Shown: positions 44,594 to 55,396, counted from the first letter of the stretch. The stretch is DNA of 64,000 nt from Providencia burhodogranariea DSM 19968 (GCF_000314855.2 NZ_KB233225.1:62001-126000); one strand, 5' to 3'. Numbers and translations are program-made. Notes: a model not told the origin generated them from the sequence alone.

Positions 44594-47500
44594 ATGTTGG
44601 AATGGATTATCAGACGGTCAGTCGCTAATCGCTTTTTAGTATTGATGGGCGTATTTTTCTTAGTGATAGCAGGGATATGGAGTATTCGAAATACCCCGGT
44701 CGATGCATTGCCTGATTTATCGGATGTACAGGTTATTATTAAAACAACCTATCCGGGACAGGCTCCTCAAATTGTCGAAAATCAAGTCACTTATCCGATT
44801 ACTACAACCATGTTATCTGTGCCCGGTGCGAAAACCGTAAGAGGATTTTCTGCATTTGGTGATTCTTACGTTTATGTGATTTTTGAAGACAATACCGATT
44901 TGTATTGGGCTCGCTCTCGGGTATTAGAGTATTTAAATCAAGTTCAAGCTAAGCTACCAAAAGGCGCAGTTTCATCAATTGGCCCTGATGCTACAGGAGT
45001 AGGTTGGATCTTTGAATATGCTTTAGTGGATAAAACAGGAAAACATAATTTAGCTGAATTACGTTCTTTGCAAGATTGGTTTCTTAAATATGAATTAAAA
45101 GCATTGCCGAATGTTTCTGAAGTTGCAACTGTTGGTGGTGTTGTTAAATCCTACCAGATCATTGTTGATCCATTAAAATTAACACAATTTTCAATTACTT
45201 TAGCTGAAATTAAACAAGCAGTAGAAGCCGCAAACCAAGAAGCGGGGGGAGCATCGATTGAAATTGCCGAAGCTGAATATATGGTAAGAGCGAGCGGTTA
45301 CTTACAATCGATGGAGGATTTTAATAAAATTTTCTTAAAAACCTCGGCAACAAGTGTGCCTATTTACTTGCAAGATGTGGCACGTATTCAAGAAGGTCCC
45401 GAGATGCGTCGAGGGGTTGCTGAGCTAAACGGTGAAGGTGAAGTGGTAGGGGGAATAATATTACTGCGCTCAGGGGAGAATGCACGTGATGTTATTGATA
45501 GTGTAAAACAAAAGCTTAAAGAGCTTAGCGCTAGCTTACCTGATGGTATTGAAATTATCACCACTTACGATAGAAGCATTCTGATTGATAATGCAATTGA
45601 TAATTTAAGTTACAAATTGTTAGAAGAGTTTATTGTTGTCGCATTGGTTTGTGCTGTGTTTTTGTGGCATATCCGTTCTGCTTTAGTCGCTATCATATCT
45701 TTACCTCTTGGTTTATTTATTGCTTTTATTATCATGCGTTACCAAGGAATAAATGCAAATATTATGTCGCTTGGAGGCATTGCAATTGCCATTGGGGCGA
45801 TGGTCGATGCGGCCATTGTTATGATAGAAAACGCACATAAAAAATTAGAATCGTGGCAACATCAAAACGAAGGTCAAACACTTGATAATGCGCAGCGCTG
45901 GAAGCTCATTACTGACTCAGCTGTTGAAGTTGGCCCTGCATTATTTATTAGTTTATTAATTATCACTCTATCGTTTATTCCTATTTTTACTTTAGAAGGG
46001 CAAGAAGGGCGTTTATTTGGGCCTCTTGCTTTTACTAAAACCTATGCAATGGCTGGCGCTGCTGCATTAGCATTAATTGTCATTCCAATTTTAATGGGAT
46101 ATTGGATCCGAGGAAAAATTCCTAATGAAAATAGTAATCCACTTAATCGTTGGTTAATTTCGCTCTATAGACCGATTTTATTAAAAGTATTGGCTTGGCC
46201 GAAAACAACATTATTAATTGGTTTTCTGTCGCTATTTACCGTGATATGGCCGTTAAAGCATTTAGGTGGGGAATTTCTTCCCTCGATAAATGAAGGCGAT
46301 CTATTGTATATGCCTTCAACATTACCGGGTGTATCTCCCGCACAAGCGGCATTCTTGCTACAAAATACCGATAAATTAATTAAAACGGTTCCTGAAGTTG
46401 AAACGGTATTTGGCAAGGCAGGAAAAGCAGAAACAGCAACAGATTCTGCGCCGATGGAAATGATAGAAACAGCGATTCGATTAAAGCCGCAAGATCAGTG
46501 GCGTCCCGGAATGACTATCGACAAAATTATTGAAGAGCTCGATGAAACTGTGCGTTTACCGGGAGTTGCAAACCTTTGGGTTCCTCCTATTAGAAATCGT
46601 ATTGATATGTTATCAACAGGGGTGAAAAGTCCAATTGGAATTAAAGTTTCGGGGAAAAACCTTGAAGAAATTGATGCGCTAGCTCAAGAAATAGAAAAGG
46701 TGACTAAGTCCGTGCCGGGGGTAGTTTCTGTCTTAGCTGAGAGACTTGTTGGTGGTCGTTATATTGACGTTAAAATTGATAGAGAAAAAGCGGCGCGCTA
46801 TGGAATGAGTATTAGTGATGTTCAAGTTTATATATCAATGGCAACAGGCGGTGAAATGATTGGCGAAACCGTCGAGGGCATTGAGCGTTATCCAATTAAC
46901 ATTCGCTATCCTCAAGATTATCGAAATAGTATTTCTGCAATGCGTTCATTGCCGATTTTAACTCCAAATAAACAACAAATAGTATTAAGTGATGTCGCCG
47001 ATGTATTTGTACAAATGGGACCTCCGATGCTAAAAACTGAAAATGCGCGTCCAACCAGCTGGATCTATATTGATGCACGTGGCCGAGACATGGTTTCTGT
47101 TATTTCTGATATCGATACAGCAATTAAAGATAATATTCAGATGAAACCGAGTGTGAGCTATTCATTTACAGGCCAATTTGAATTGCTAGAGCGTGCAAAT
47201 CAAAAGCTAATGTTAATGGTTCCTGCAACTATCATGATTATATTTGTGTTGCTCTATTTGGCATTTAGGCGCTTGAGTGAAGCATTACTTATTTTATTGA
47301 GCTTACCATTCGCATTAATTGGTGCCATTTGGTTTTTATATTGGATGAATTTTAATTTATCCGTTGCAACAGGAACTGGGGTTATTGCACTTGCCGGGGT
47401 AGCTGCTGAATTTGGGGTTGTGATGTTAATTTATTTAAGACATGCCATTGAAGATAAAGAAAAAATGGAAAATATCGATAAATTATCCACCCGTGATTTG

Positions 47501-47725
47501 AATAATGCCTTATATGAAGGTGCAGTTCTTAGAGTTCGCCCAAAAGCCATGACCGTAGCAGTAATATTAGCGGGATTAATACCCATTTTATTAGGCTCTG
47601 GGGTTGGCTCTGAAGTTATGAGCCGAATTGCGGCACCGATGATTGGTGGAATGATTACTGCACCATTGCTCTCTTTATTTATTATTCCGGCTGCATATAA
47701 ATTGATTTATCAGTATAGAAATTAG
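44594..47725 (+). CDS. cusA: RND Cu/Ag efflux transporter (CusA-like)
   Basis: Heavy-metal-efflux RND pump of 1043 aa (E. coli CusA 1047), with 12 helices and two large periplasmic loops. Proton-relay residues are seen in [16 protein letters not shown] (Asp), [12 protein letters not shown] (Glu) and [10 protein letters not shown] (Lys). [10 protein letters not shown] and the Met-containing [19 protein letters not shown] block are typical of Cu(I)/Ag(I) pumps. Nine nt after cusB. Confidence 0.96.
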   Translation: MLEWIIRRSVANRFLVLMGVFFLVIAGIWSIRNTPVDALPDLSDVQVIIKTTYPGQAPQIVENQVTYPITTTMLSVPGAKTVRGFSAFGDSYVYVIFEDNTDLYWARSRVLEYLNQVQAKLPKGAVSSIGPDATGVGWIFEYALVDKTGKHNLAELRSLQDWFLKYELKALPNVSEVATVGGVVKSYQIIVDPLKLTQFSITLAEIKQAVEAANQEAGGASIEIAEAEYMVRASGYLQSMEDFNKIFLKTSATSVPIYLQDVARIQEGPEMRRGVAELNGEGEVVGGIILLRSGENARDVIDSVKQKLKELSASLPDGIEIITTYDRSILIDNAIDNLSYKLLEEFIVVALVCAVFLWHIRSALVAIISLPLGLFIAFIIMRYQGINANIMSLGGIAIAIGAMVDAAIVMIENAHKKLESWQHQNEGQTLDNAQRWKLITDSAVEVGPALFISLLIITLSFIPIFTLEGQEGRLFGPLAFTKTYAMAGAAALALIVIPILMGYWIRGKIPNENSNPLNRWLISLYRPILLKVLAWPKTTLLIGFLSLFTVIWPLKHLGGEFLPSINEGDLLYMPSTLPGVSPAQAAFLLQNTDKLIKTVPEVETVFGKAGKAETATDSAPMEMIETAIRLKPQDQWRPGMTIDKIIEELDETVRLPGVANLWVPPIRNRIDMLSTGVKSPIGIKVSGKNLEEIDALAQEIEKVTKSVPGVVSVLAERLVGGRYIDVKIDREKAARYGMSISDVQVYISMATGGEMIGETVEGIERYPINIRYPQDYRNSISAMRSLPILTPNKQQIVLSDVADVFVQMGPPMLKTENARPTSWIYIDARGRDMVSVISDIDTAIKDNIQMKPSVSYSFTGQFELLERANQKLMLMVPATIMIIFVLLYLAFRRLSEALLILLSLPFALIGAIWFLYWMNFNLSVATGTGVIALAGVAAEFGVVMLIYLRHAIEDKEKMENIDKLSTRDLNNALYEGAVLRVRPKAMTVAVILAGLIPILLGSGVGSEVMSRIAAPMIGGMITAPLLSLFIIPAAYKLIYQYRN

Positions 47726-47801
47726 GCTATGACACTTTTGGTTGATGTCGACTGTAAGTTTGAACGATTTTATTAATATTTCGATTATGAGGAGTGCTGT
47801 A

Positions 47802-48224
47802 ATGAAAAAATTTATGTTAGGTGGAATGTTATTATTATCATTCTCTGCTTTATCTCAAGTAGAGAGCGTTGAGCTGTATAAAGATGTCAATTGTGGTTGT
47901 TGTCAATTATGGGGAGATGCAATCCAAAAGGCTGGTTATAACGTGGTTGTTAATGAAGTTGATTACAACGAGTTAAATCAACTCAATGATGAGTTGAAAG
48001 TTCCTTATGACTTACGTAGTTGCCATATTGCAAAATATAAAGGGAAGGTAATTGTAGGGCATGTGCCAGTGAGTAATTTAGCATCAATTGATTCATTACC
48101 AGATGATGCAATCGGTATTTCAGTGCCGGGTATGCCAATTGGTAGTTTGGGTATGGAACAACCGAGTGGTGCTACCCAGCCGTATTCAGTGGTTACCTTC
48201 AAAACGAATGGTGAACGTTATTAA
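47802..48224 (+). CDS. DUF411 metal-binding protein
   Basis: Predicted periplasmic 140-aa protein of the DUF411 family. A signal sequence (about 1-18) is followed by LYKDVNCGCCQLWGDAI, whose C-x-C-C motif is the family's metal site, and LRSCHIAKYKGKVIVGHVP. The ATG at 47802 has AGGAG about ten bases upstream; a longer in-frame ORF starts at 47742 but lacks protein-like sequence. It lies 76 nt downstream of cusA on the same strand and is likely in the cus transcript, as in many copper loci. Function probably copper handling. Confidence 0.85.
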   Translation: MKKFMLGGMLLLSFSALSQVESVELYKDVNCGCCQLWGDAIQKAGYNVVVNEVDYNELNQLNDELKVPYDLRSCHIAKYKGKVIVGHVPVSNLASIDSLPDDAIGISVPGMPIGSLGMEQPSGATQPYSVVTFKTNGERY

Positions 48225-48238
48225 AGAATAGTCATTGG

Positions 48239-48272
48239 AGCACAGTAACGTTGCTAGCTTGTTAACTGTGCT
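48239..48272 (+). terminator. Stem-loop after the cus operon
   Basis: AGCACAGT pairs with ACTGTGCT, extended by AAC/GTT with one bulge; no strong U-tract follows. Probably the 3' end of the cus transcript. Confidence 0.4.
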
Positions 48273-48331
48273 TATAATTAAAATGACTTTACGTAATTAA
48301 TGTCATAGGCTCTGAAACAAAAGGGAATAGC

Positions 48332-49327
48332 TTAAATATCATCTTCTAAGATGACTTCTATCGCTTTTAACTCTTCTTGAGTAAATTGGCGGTTAGCCAT
48401 CATGCCAAGGGCATCATCAATTTGGCTTACTCGACTGGCACCGATAAGAACAGAAGTGAGTCTGTCATGGCGTAAAATCCATGCGAGTGACATTTGGCTC
48501 AGCTTTTGTCCTCGGCCAAGTGCCAATTCATTGAGTTTTTTCACTTTAGCTAATACAGTTGATGTTAGTCTTTCTGGTGGCAGTGATGGATTACCCGCTG
48601 CTCTCGAATCCGCAGGAATGCCATTCAAATAACGATCGGTCAGTATACCGCCCGCTAAAGGTGAATAGGCGATCGAACCAACACCTTCATCTTCAAGTAC
48701 ATCAAGTAGCCCCTGCTCAGGTTCTCTAACTAACATTGAGTATCGTGGTTGATGAATGAGGCAAGGAGTACCAAGTTGATTGAGGATATCTATTGCTTCT
48801 TTTGCGGTAGCTTCAGGATAGTTTGATATCCCAACATACAGAGCTTTACCTTGACGTACGATTAAATCGAGAGCTCCCATCGTTTCTTCCAGTGGGGTAT
48901 CTGGATCGGGCCGATGATGATAAAAAATATCAACATAATCTATGCCTATTCGTTTAAGGCTTTGATTTAGACTGGCTATCAAATACTTTTTACTTCCCCA
49001 ATCGCCATAAGGACCATCCCACATGGTAAATCCGGCCTTTGATGAAATGATCATTTCATCACGGTAAGGTAAAAAGTCTTGCTGAAGTATCCTACCGAAC
49101 TGACTTTCAGCGGCTCCTGGAGGAGGGCCATAATTATTAGCCAGATCAAAATGGGTAATGCCATGATCAAATGCATGTCTTAGCATGGCTCGGCAATTAT
49201 CTTGCGGTTTATTCTCACCAAAATTGTGCCAGAGACCCAAAGAGATAAGAGGGAGCCTTAACCCGCTACGACCACAAAGGCGATATTCCATGTCTGTATA
49301 ACGATGAGAATTTGCGATGTAAGGCAT
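48332..49327 (-). CDS. Aldo/keto reductase, YghZ-like (L-glyceraldehyde 3-phosphate reductase family)
   Basis: NADPH-dependent reductase of 331 aa, close to E. coli YghZ (346 aa; the C-terminal tail is shorter here). The catalytic region is THFDLANNYGPPPGAAE; LHRIGI-type barrel strands appear as LKRIGIDYVDIFYHHRPD; the NADPH site is TSVLIGASRVSQIDD. Function in vivo is not clear: methylglyoxal or L-glyceraldehyde 3-phosphate reduction by homology. It faces the DUF411 gene and may simply be a passenger of this accessory block. Confidence 0.88.
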   Translation of the reverse strand: MPYIANSHRYTDMEYRLCGRSGLRLPLISLGLWHNFGENKPQDNCRAMLRHAFDHGITHFDLANNYGPPPGAAESQFGRILQQDFLPYRDEMIISSKAGFTMWDGPYGDWGSKKYLIASLNQSLKRIGIDYVDIFYHHRPDPDTPLEETMGALDLIVRQGKALYVGISNYPEATAKEAIDILNQLGTPCLIHQPRYSMLVREPEQGLLDVLEDEGVGSIAYSPLAGGILTDRYLNGIPADSRAAGNPSLPPERLTSTVLAKVKKLNELALGRGQKLSQMSLAWILRHDRLTSVLIGASRVSQIDDALGMMANRQFTQEELKAIEVILEDDI

Positions 49328-49698
49328 AATTCACCTCCAAAGATTGGTAAAAAGATCCGAAATATATTCGCACAAATATATTGAGTGATCTGAGGAATCA
49401 ATGCTAATTCCTTTTGTTAGTAAAGGTTTTTAACGAATATGTGATGGAGAATGAAAAATGAACATATTTGTGGTCATTTGGTTGAGATAAGCATTTTGCT
49501 TTGGCTACTAATGCTTATCATTTTTTTATTTATCTTTGCTCACCTGTTTTTTGCGGTGCAGTTCACTTTAGGGCGGGGAGGATGTCAAACAACCGGGCAA
49601 TGGCTGCATGTGCGAGCCATATAACTCGACTATATTTATCAAGTCGAGTTATGAGCCATTTACGAGTAATTAGCCTTGTTTGAGGGCAAATATTCTCG
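49328..49698. other. Spacer between the aldo/keto reductase gene and yaaA
   Basis: No gene is supported. Bases 49621-49631 (ATAACTCGACT) and 49642-49652 (AGTCGAGTTAT) form a perfect 11-bp stem with a 10-nt loop, and GAGCCAT occurs directly before (49614) and after (49653) it. No U-tract is present on either side. Confidence 0.5.
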
Positions 49699-50475
49699 CT
49701 AGCTTTGTTCAGAGCGAGTAAACACTAATTCATTACCCTTCGATTGGCTTTCATCAAATTGATAGCCTTCGAGATTAAAATCAGCTAATTGGTCTGTTTT
49801 ACTCAGTTTATTTTGAATAATAAAGCGGCTCATCAATCCTCGAGCTTTTTTCGCATAGAAACTAATGACTTTATATTTGCCATTTTTTTCATCAAGAAAA
49901 ACGGGTTTAACTATTATTCCATCTAATTTTTTGGCGTTAACGGATTTAAAATATTCATCCGATGCGAGGTTAACTAGAACGTGATCACCTTGGGTCGCTA
50001 TAGCACTATTGAGCTGCTCAGTAATAATATCGCCCCAAAATTCATACAGATCTTTACCTCTAGGGTTTTTTAAGCGAGTGCCCATTTCAAGACGATAAGG
50101 CTGCATTAAATCAAGTGGACGTAATAAGCCATATAGCCCAGATAAAATGCGTAGATGCTGTTGTGCAAATTCGAAATCTTGCGTAGAGAAAGTTTCTGCT
50201 TGCATACCAGTATAAACATCACCTTTAAATGCCAAAATAGCTTGGCGAGCATTTTCTGGATTGAAATCTGGTTGCCATTCACCAAAACGTGCTGCGTTAA
50301 GGCCTGCAAGTTTATCGCTAATTTTCATTAGGGTTGCGATATCCGCAGGTGAAAGCTTGCGACAGACATTAATCAATTTCTGTGATTCATTTAGTAATTC
50401 AGGTTGAGTGAATGTCTGTGTTGCTACCGGGCTTTCGTAGTCTAATGTTTTGGCGGGTGAAATAGTGATTAACAT
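49699..50475 (-). CDS. yaaA: Peroxide stress protein YaaA
   Basis: DUF328/UPF0246 protein of 258 aa, the length of E. coli YaaA, which lowers free iron and limits Fenton damage under H2O2 stress. [17 protein letters not shown] at the N-terminus, [20 protein letters not shown] and [12 protein letters not shown] are the family hallmarks. The ATG at 50475 has AGGGAC upstream. In E. coli it also lies close to talB. Confidence 0.94.
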   Translation of the reverse strand: MLITISPAKTLDYESPVATQTFTQPELLNESQKLINVCRKLSPADIATLMKISDKLAGLNAARFGEWQPDFNPENARQAILAFKGDVYTGMQAETFSTQDFEFAQQHLRILSGLYGLLRPLDLMQPYRLEMGTRLKNPRGKDLYEFWGDIITEQLNSAIATQGDHVLVNLASDEYFKSVNAKKLDGIIVKPVFLDEKNGKYKVISFYAKKARGLMSRFIIQNKLSKTDQLADFNLEGYQFDESQSKGNELVFTRSEQS

Positions 50476-50696
50476 GACAAGGTCCCTATAGAAAAATGAC
50501 TTGCACCACTTTAGCAAAATTTAATACAAAATAGTTAATTGATCGAATAGGAAAAAACTATTTTGTTGCTAAAAGGATTCAGTTGAAACTTAGCATACGA
50601 AAACGATTACACATCAATTAGTTGCTTTTAGCCGCTTGCAGCAACTTAGATGCGTGATATTATCAGTGTACGGTGCGGCGTTTGCCTCAATTCCTT

Positions 50697-50825
50697 TATA
50701 TACTCAAAATAATACGATTTACATGTAGGCGTAGAGCGAAGGTAGCGCGGGGAGCATAGGTAACTACGTGACTCGAGTCGCTGATAGAATACAACCTCCA
50801 TGGAACTTGAAGTATGGCGAGTATA
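50697..50825. repeat. Full-length ERIC-type repeat directly upstream of talB
   Basis: About 129 bp, in reverse orientation: it begins TATACTCAAAATAATACGAT and ends AACTTGAAGTATGGCGAGTA, with the GAGCGAAGGTAGC core and a GTAACTACGTGACTCG centre. Its end is 18 bases from the talB start codon, so it forms most of the talB leader. Confidence 0.8.
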
Positions 50826-50842
50826 ACAACGAGATTAATGAA

Positions 50843-51796
50843 ATGACCGATAAATTAACTTCCCTACGTAATCTAACCACCGTTGTTGCTGATACTGGCG
50901 ACATCGAAGCTATGAAGATTTATAAGCCGCAAGATGCGACAACTAACCCTTCTTTGATTCTGAATGCAGCACAAATTCCTGAATATCGTAAGCTGATTGA
51001 TGAAGCTGTCGAGTGGGCTCGTAAGCAAAGCAATAATCGTGAACAACAGGTTATTGACGCTTGTGACAAACTTGCAGTCAACATTGGTTTGGAAATTCTG
51101 AAATTAGTTCCGGGCCGTATTTCGACTGAAGTTGATGCACGTCTGTCTTACGATGAAGAAGCTTGTATTACTAAAGCCCGTCATCTGATCAAACTCTACA
51201 ACGAAGCAGGTATCAGTAACGATCGCATTCTGATCAAATTGGCCTCAACTTGGCAGGGTATCCGTGCTGCGGAGAAACTGGAAAAAGAAGGCATCAACTG
51301 TAACCTAACTCTGTTGTTCTCCTTTGCTCAAGCACGTGCTTGTGCTGAAGCAGGTGTTTTCCTGATTTCGCCATTTGTTGGTCGTATTATGGATTGGTAC
51401 AAAGCCAATACCGATAAAAAAGAATTCGCTCCGCAAGAAGATCCAGGGGTGATTTCAGTCACTGAAATCTACAACTACTACAAAGCACATGGCTACAAAA
51501 CGGTCGTAATGGGCGCAAGCTTCCGTAACGTGGGTGAAATTCTGGAATTGGCAGGCTGTGACCGTCTGACCATCTCTCCAGCATTGCTCAAAGAGCTATC
51601 TGAAGCACAAGGTGAAGTTACCCGTAAGCTTATTGATGCTGGTAAAACACAAGAACCTGAAGCGAAATTAACTGAATCTCAGTTCTATTGGCAGCATAAC
51701 CAAGATCCAATGGCAGTTGATAAACTGACTGATGGCATCCGTAAGTTTGCAATCGACCAAGAAAAACTGGAAAAGATGATCGCAGAACTGCTGTAA
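50843..51796 (+). CDS. talB: Transaldolase B
   Basis: Pentose-phosphate enzyme transferring dihydroxyacetone units, 317 aa as in E. coli TalB. The Schiff-base lysine is in [17 protein letters not shown] near residue 132; [10 protein letters not shown] and [16 protein letters not shown] are family signatures. The ATG at 50843 gives the E. coli-like [11 protein letters not shown] start; an in-frame ORF continues into the upstream ERIC repeat but is not conserved. Only a weak GAG lies before the ATG. Confidence 0.96.
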   Translation: MTDKLTSLRNLTTVVADTGDIEAMKIYKPQDATTNPSLILNAAQIPEYRKLIDEAVEWARKQSNNREQQVIDACDKLAVNIGLEILKLVPGRISTEVDARLSYDEEACITKARHLIKLYNEAGISNDRILIKLASTWQGIRAAEKLEKEGINCNLTLLFSFAQARACAEAGVFLISPFVGRIMDWYKANTDKKEFAPQEDPGVISVTEIYNYYKAHGYKTVVMGASFRNVGEILELAGCDRLTISPALLKELSEAQGEVTRKLIDAGKTQEPEAKLTESQFYWQHNQDPMAVDKLTDGIRKFAIDQEKLEKMIAELL

Positions 51797-51879
51797 CTTT
51801 TGCCACTGTTTCTGATAAAAAATTCAGAGTAGTGTATAAAGTCGAACAGCTAAGGGTCAATTGATTCTACTGATACGCA

Positions 51880-51922
51880 AATATCCGTGATATTAAAATC
51901 AATATCACGGATATTGTTATGT
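51880..51922. terminator. Perfect 15-bp hairpin between talB and the LRR gene
   Basis: AATATCCGTGATATT and its exact complement flank an AAAATC loop, followed by GTTATGTTTTAAAA. It is the likely terminator of talB and possibly of the convergent LRR gene. Confidence 0.75.
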
Positions 51923-51967
51923 TTTAAAAAATTAACCCATCTGTTAATACAATAAAAATTTACATTT

Positions 51968-53371
51968 TTATGCGTTGATCACCAATTGTCTTACTTCCCC
52001 GTCAAACTCTCCTATAGACAATTTATCGGAAAATGTCAGTGAATTACTGCCACTATTATCCCAGACGAGTAAAGAATTGTTCAGACTTCCTGACGTATTA
52101 AATATAATTGAGGGAGGAGTACCTACAATATTAAAAAGTTTAATATTTGTTGATTCTCCTTTTTTGACATCAGGTAATGTGATTTTTTGAAACTTACAAG
52201 ATAACGTTTGCAAAGAGAGAGTAGATAGCGGTGTTAAATCGGTTATATTGTTACTGTCAAGTGATAACACTTTGACCGCAGGATAGTTTTTCATAAATGA
52301 AACATTTGTTAAATTTGAATCTGCTACACCAAGTAAAACTAATGTATCACTTTGGCCTAATGTTTTTATTAACTCATCGCTTAAACCTCCATTATTGGTA
52401 ATTAATTGTGTCATCGATGTATTACTTAATAAAAAATATTTTGAAATATTAGGGTTTTCTCGAGTATATAAAACTGAAAGTTTTTTCAATTCCCCCAAAT
52501 TACTTATATCAACTAATTTATTTTCTGTGAGGTCTAAAGTGGTTAACGCGGGAATACTGTTGATATTATCAATGTTTTTGATTGAATTATGAGGTGCTAA
52601 TAACGTCACTAGTGATGGTGCATCATCAATATCCAAATTAGTTAAACTATTATACGCTGCATTAATGTAGGTTAATGTTTTATTGTTAACGTCATGTAGT
52701 GATGTTAATTTATTCGCATCTACATATAAGTGTGTTAAGTATTTCATACTTGAAACAAATTTTAGGTCGACAAGATTATTGTCAGAAGCCATTATTCTTT
52801 GCGTTTTCCCAAAATTCTTAACATCTGAAAGTGTTGTTATGTTGTTTGTTCTACACCACAATCCAATTAATTCATTACTATTAAGTGATGATAGAGATTG
52901 AATGTTATTATTATTAAGTTGCAAGGTAACAAGTTTATTTAATGAAGATAAAAAGCTAACATCTGTAAGCGTTGTATCATTGATCCATAATGTTGTTAGT
53001 TCAGTTAAATTAGATAATTTTTTTATGTCACCGATCATTTGATTGTTAAGCGATAAATCAAGTTCGGTTATTTTTTCAAATTTTAATATTTCATCGAGTG
53101 GTAGATTAATATTAGCAGCGACACCAATGCTGAATAATTTATTCAAGTCTTTAAGTGGTTCAAGGGAAATAATATTATTGTCTGTAAATGTGATTTTTTG
53201 GAGGTTAGCTGCATGTTCTAAACCTGATAATGAAAAAATCCCTTTACTCACTACAACTAATGATTTCACGAGAAGAATATTTTCAGTAGTGACATTTTCA
53301 TCGGGATTTAAATCTAATGTTTCTTTAATAGCTAATTCTAAATTAATATCTATAAATGTGATTTTACTCAT
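51968..53371 (-). CDS. Internalin-like leucine-rich repeat protein
   Basis: A 467-aa protein composed largely of about 13 LRRs of roughly 20-22 residues (residues about 55-385), with the internalin pattern LxxLxLxxNxIxDIxxL: LTTLDLTENKLVDISNLGEL and VKVLSLDSNNITDLTPLSTL are clear examples. The N-terminal cap (LAIKETLDLNPDENVT) and a C-terminal region of about 80 residues resemble internalin caps. There is no signal peptide, transmembrane segment or sortase motif. AGGAAGGA lies six bases before the ATG, so it is well translated. Codon use is very AT-rich and the gene interrupts the E. coli talB-mog order, so horizontal origin is likely. Function unknown: effector, adhesin-like or intracellular binding protein. 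Confidence 0.8.
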   Translation of the reverse strand: MSKITFIDINLELAIKETLDLNPDENVTTENILLVKSLVVVSKGIFSLSGLEHAANLQKITFTDNNIISLEPLKDLNKLFSIGVAANINLPLDEILKFEKITELDLSLNNQMIGDIKKLSNLTELTTLWINDTTLTDVSFLSSLNKLVTLQLNNNNIQSLSSLNSNELIGLWCRTNNITTLSDVKNFGKTQRIMASDNNLVDLKFVSSMKYLTHLYVDANKLTSLHDVNNKTLTYINAAYNSLTNLDIDDAPSLVTLLAPHNSIKNIDNINSIPALTTLDLTENKLVDISNLGELKKLSVLYTRENPNISKYFLLSNTSMTQLITNNGGLSDELIKTLGQSDTLVLLGVADSNLTNVSFMKNYPAVKVLSLDSNNITDLTPLSTLSLQTLSCKFQKITLPDVKKGESTNIKLFNIVGTPPSIIFNTSGSLNNSLLVWDNSGSNSLTFSDKLSIGEFDGEVRQLVINA

Positions 53372-53920
53372 GATATGTCCTTCCTATAAATGGAAATACA
53401 TAAATATGTATTTTATGTTTTAAAGATTAATAACAAAGGTAAACCTTGTTTTTATTAATCTTATTGTTAAAAACAGGAGAGTAGTAAAGATAATTAGCTG
53501 TAAATGTGGCCGTGCACAGATAACTATTCTTTTATCGTGAATACTTTTTAAAGTCGAATATTTATTATTCCGTTATGGGGTGTTATTAATTCCAAGCAAT
53601 AATAAACTTTCGGTATTAAATGCTTTCATATGTATTAATTCCTAGTTGTTATCTATTGATTTATTAATTATTACATAATGTATAGTCTAGTTTTTTTAGT
53701 CTGTACAGTATTTTTACTTAAAATGATGGGTGTGTGCACTTTTTAGTGTTAAGCAAGCCATGTTCGTTTGGCTCTTGATTACTTTTTAGCGAATAAATAT
53801 CGCGATACTTCGCACTAAAATACGGTATCTGTGTGATATAATATTCAGCATATCTATGAGCGTAGTTTGTGAGATTACTGCGCAAACGACACTTTCTATT
53901 AGTTACTTATTGAGGTTTGT
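53372..53920. other. AT-rich spacer upstream of the LRR gene and mog
   Basis: About 550 bp without a gene. It must hold the LRR promoter (minus strand) and the mog promoter (plus strand) but no hexamer pair is convincing. No repeat family member is seen. Confidence 0.4.
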
Positions 53921-54499
53921 ATGGATGAGCTGCGCATAGGTCTGGTTTCGGTTTCTGATCGTGCTTCAAGTGGTATTTATGAGGATAAAGGTATCCCATC
54001 TTTAGAAGCATGGCTTGCGAAAACACTCACAACCCCTTTTCGTATTGAAACTCGCCTGATCCCTGATGAGCAAATCATGATAGAACAAACATTGTGTGAG
54101 CTAGTGGATGAGTTTGCCTGCCATTTAGTGTTAACGACAGGCGGAACGGGACCTGCACGACGAGATGTAACGCCTGATGCTACATTAGCAATAGCTGATC
54201 GTGAAATGCCGGGGTTTGGTGAGCAAATGCGTCAAATTAGCTTGAAGTTTGTGCCAACGGCTATTCTATCGCGTCAGGTCGGGGTTATTCGTAATCAAGC
54301 ACTGATTTTGAATTTACCGGGACAACCAAAAGCAATAGCGGAAACGCTTGAAGGGCTAAAAGATGCGGAAGGTAATGTCATTGTATCGGGGATTTTTGCA
54401 AGCGTACCTTACTGTATTCAACTGCTTGATGGGCCTTACGTCGAAACCGATCCGACGATAGTCAAAGCATTTAGGCCAAAATCTGCAATTCGTTCTTAA
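53921..54499 (+). CDS. mog: Molybdopterin adenylyltransferase
   Basis: Adenylates molybdopterin before molybdate insertion in molybdenum-cofactor synthesis; 192 aa (E. coli Mog 195). The MoaB/Mog motif TTGGTGPARRDVTPDA near residue 70 and LNLPGQPKAIAETLEG near 135 are diagnostic. The gene is monocistronic and convergent with satP as in E. coli. Confidence 0.95.
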   Translation: MDELRIGLVSVSDRASSGIYEDKGIPSLEAWLAKTLTTPFRIETRLIPDEQIMIEQTLCELVDEFACHLVLTTGGTGPARRDVTPDATLAIADREMPGFGEQMRQISLKFVPTAILSRQVGVIRNQALILNLPGQPKAIAETLEGLKDAEGNVIVSGIFASVPYCIQLLDGPYVETDPTIVKAFRPKSAIRS

Positions 54500-54515
54500 T
54501 AATAATAGTCACGCC

Positions 54516-54551
54516 ATGCTAAATCAGGTGAGGTTGCTCACCTGATAGCAT
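54516..54551. terminator. Bidirectional terminator between mog and satP
   Basis: ATGCT-aa-ATCAGGTGAG pairs with CTCACCTGAT-AGCAT around GTTG; a T-rich stretch follows after six bases. Confidence 0.75.
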
Positions 54552-54567
54552 AAATCAATTTTTCGGT

Positions 54568-55134
54568 CTAACTACGCTGACCAATAGGTAGAACTGTCTT
54601 GCCATATTGTTCATTCAGAACTTCAGCCATCGCTAAGTAGAATGCACTGGCGCCACAAATAATTCCTTCGAAGCCTGCAACAGTTAAAATGGTCGCATTA
54701 CCCGTTATATTACCAATTGCTAATAAAGCAAACAGTACAGTTAAGCTACCAAAAATGAATTGTAGGACAAAGTTTGCTTTAAATGTTCCAAGGAACATGA
54801 AGAAAGTGAAGATTCCCCAAATCAGCAAATAAACACCTAAAAATGTAGGATCAGTTGCTTCTGCTAAGCCCATTGTTGGTAAGAATAATAATCCAACTAA
54901 TGTTAGCCAAAACATACCATATGAGCTAAACGCAGTTGCGCCAAACGTATTTCCTTTCTTATATTCAATAAGTCCGGCAATCACCTGAGCAATACCACCA
55001 TAAAAAATTCCCATGCTTAAAATGACTGATGAGAGAGGGAAAAACCCTGCATTATGGAGATTGAGCAGAATTGTTGTCATACCAAAGCCCAATAAACCTA
55101 GGGGGCCCGGATTAGCAATAGAGCTAGATTGCAT
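54568..55134 (-). CDS. satP: Acetate/succinate-proton symporter SatP (YaaH)
   Basis: Six-helix inner-membrane protein of the AceTr/YaaH family, 188 aa as in E. coli. The family motif is [14 protein letters not shown] at residues 7-20, followed by helices separated by short loops. It takes up acetate and succinate with protons by homology. Located between mog and dnaK as in E. coli. Confidence 0.94.
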   Translation of the reverse strand: MQSSSIANPGPLGLLGFGMTTILLNLHNAGFFPLSSVILSMGIFYGGIAQVIAGLIEYKKGNTFGATAFSSYGMFWLTLVGLLFLPTMGLAEATDPTFLGVYLLIWGIFTFFMFLGTFKANFVLQFIFGSLTVLFALLAIGNITGNATILTVAGFEGIICGASAFYLAMAEVLNEQYGKTVLPIGQRS

Positions 55135-55292
55135 ATAACCTCTGGTGAGAAAAAATCATAAAATTCAAATGAATATGTAATTACTTTGCCGGCTAAATCA
55201 AGTCGGCGGCGAATCATACGCAGTTTTCGTTGTTGAAACAATGATCGAAATGCAGGTTTTTTTGGAAAAAATATGAAATTTTTTTAAATCAT

Positions 55293-55323
55293 CCCCTTGA
55301 TGAATGAATTTATGGCCCCATCT
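55293..55323 (+). promoter_or_regulatory. Sigma-32 promoter P1 of dnaKJ
   Basis: CCCCTTGAT (55293-55301) and CCCCATCT (55316-55323) are 14 bp apart and match the heat-shock promoter consensus CTTGAAA / CCCCAT. The sequence is very close to E. coli dnaK P1. Confidence 0.88.
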
Positions 55324-55396
55324 TTAAAGCATCCCTCGTTATCAATCGAAATTATTGCGTAAAGCAAAAAAATTTGTGGCTTGGAGTAAAAACTCC

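Noticed and set aside
50768-50842. In-frame upstream extension of talB (25 codons)
   Set aside because: It is translated ERIC sequence; TalB orthologues start at [11 protein letters not shown].
52395-52901. Plus-strand ORFs antisense to the LRR gene
   Set aside because: LRR periodicity on the minus strand explains the open frames.
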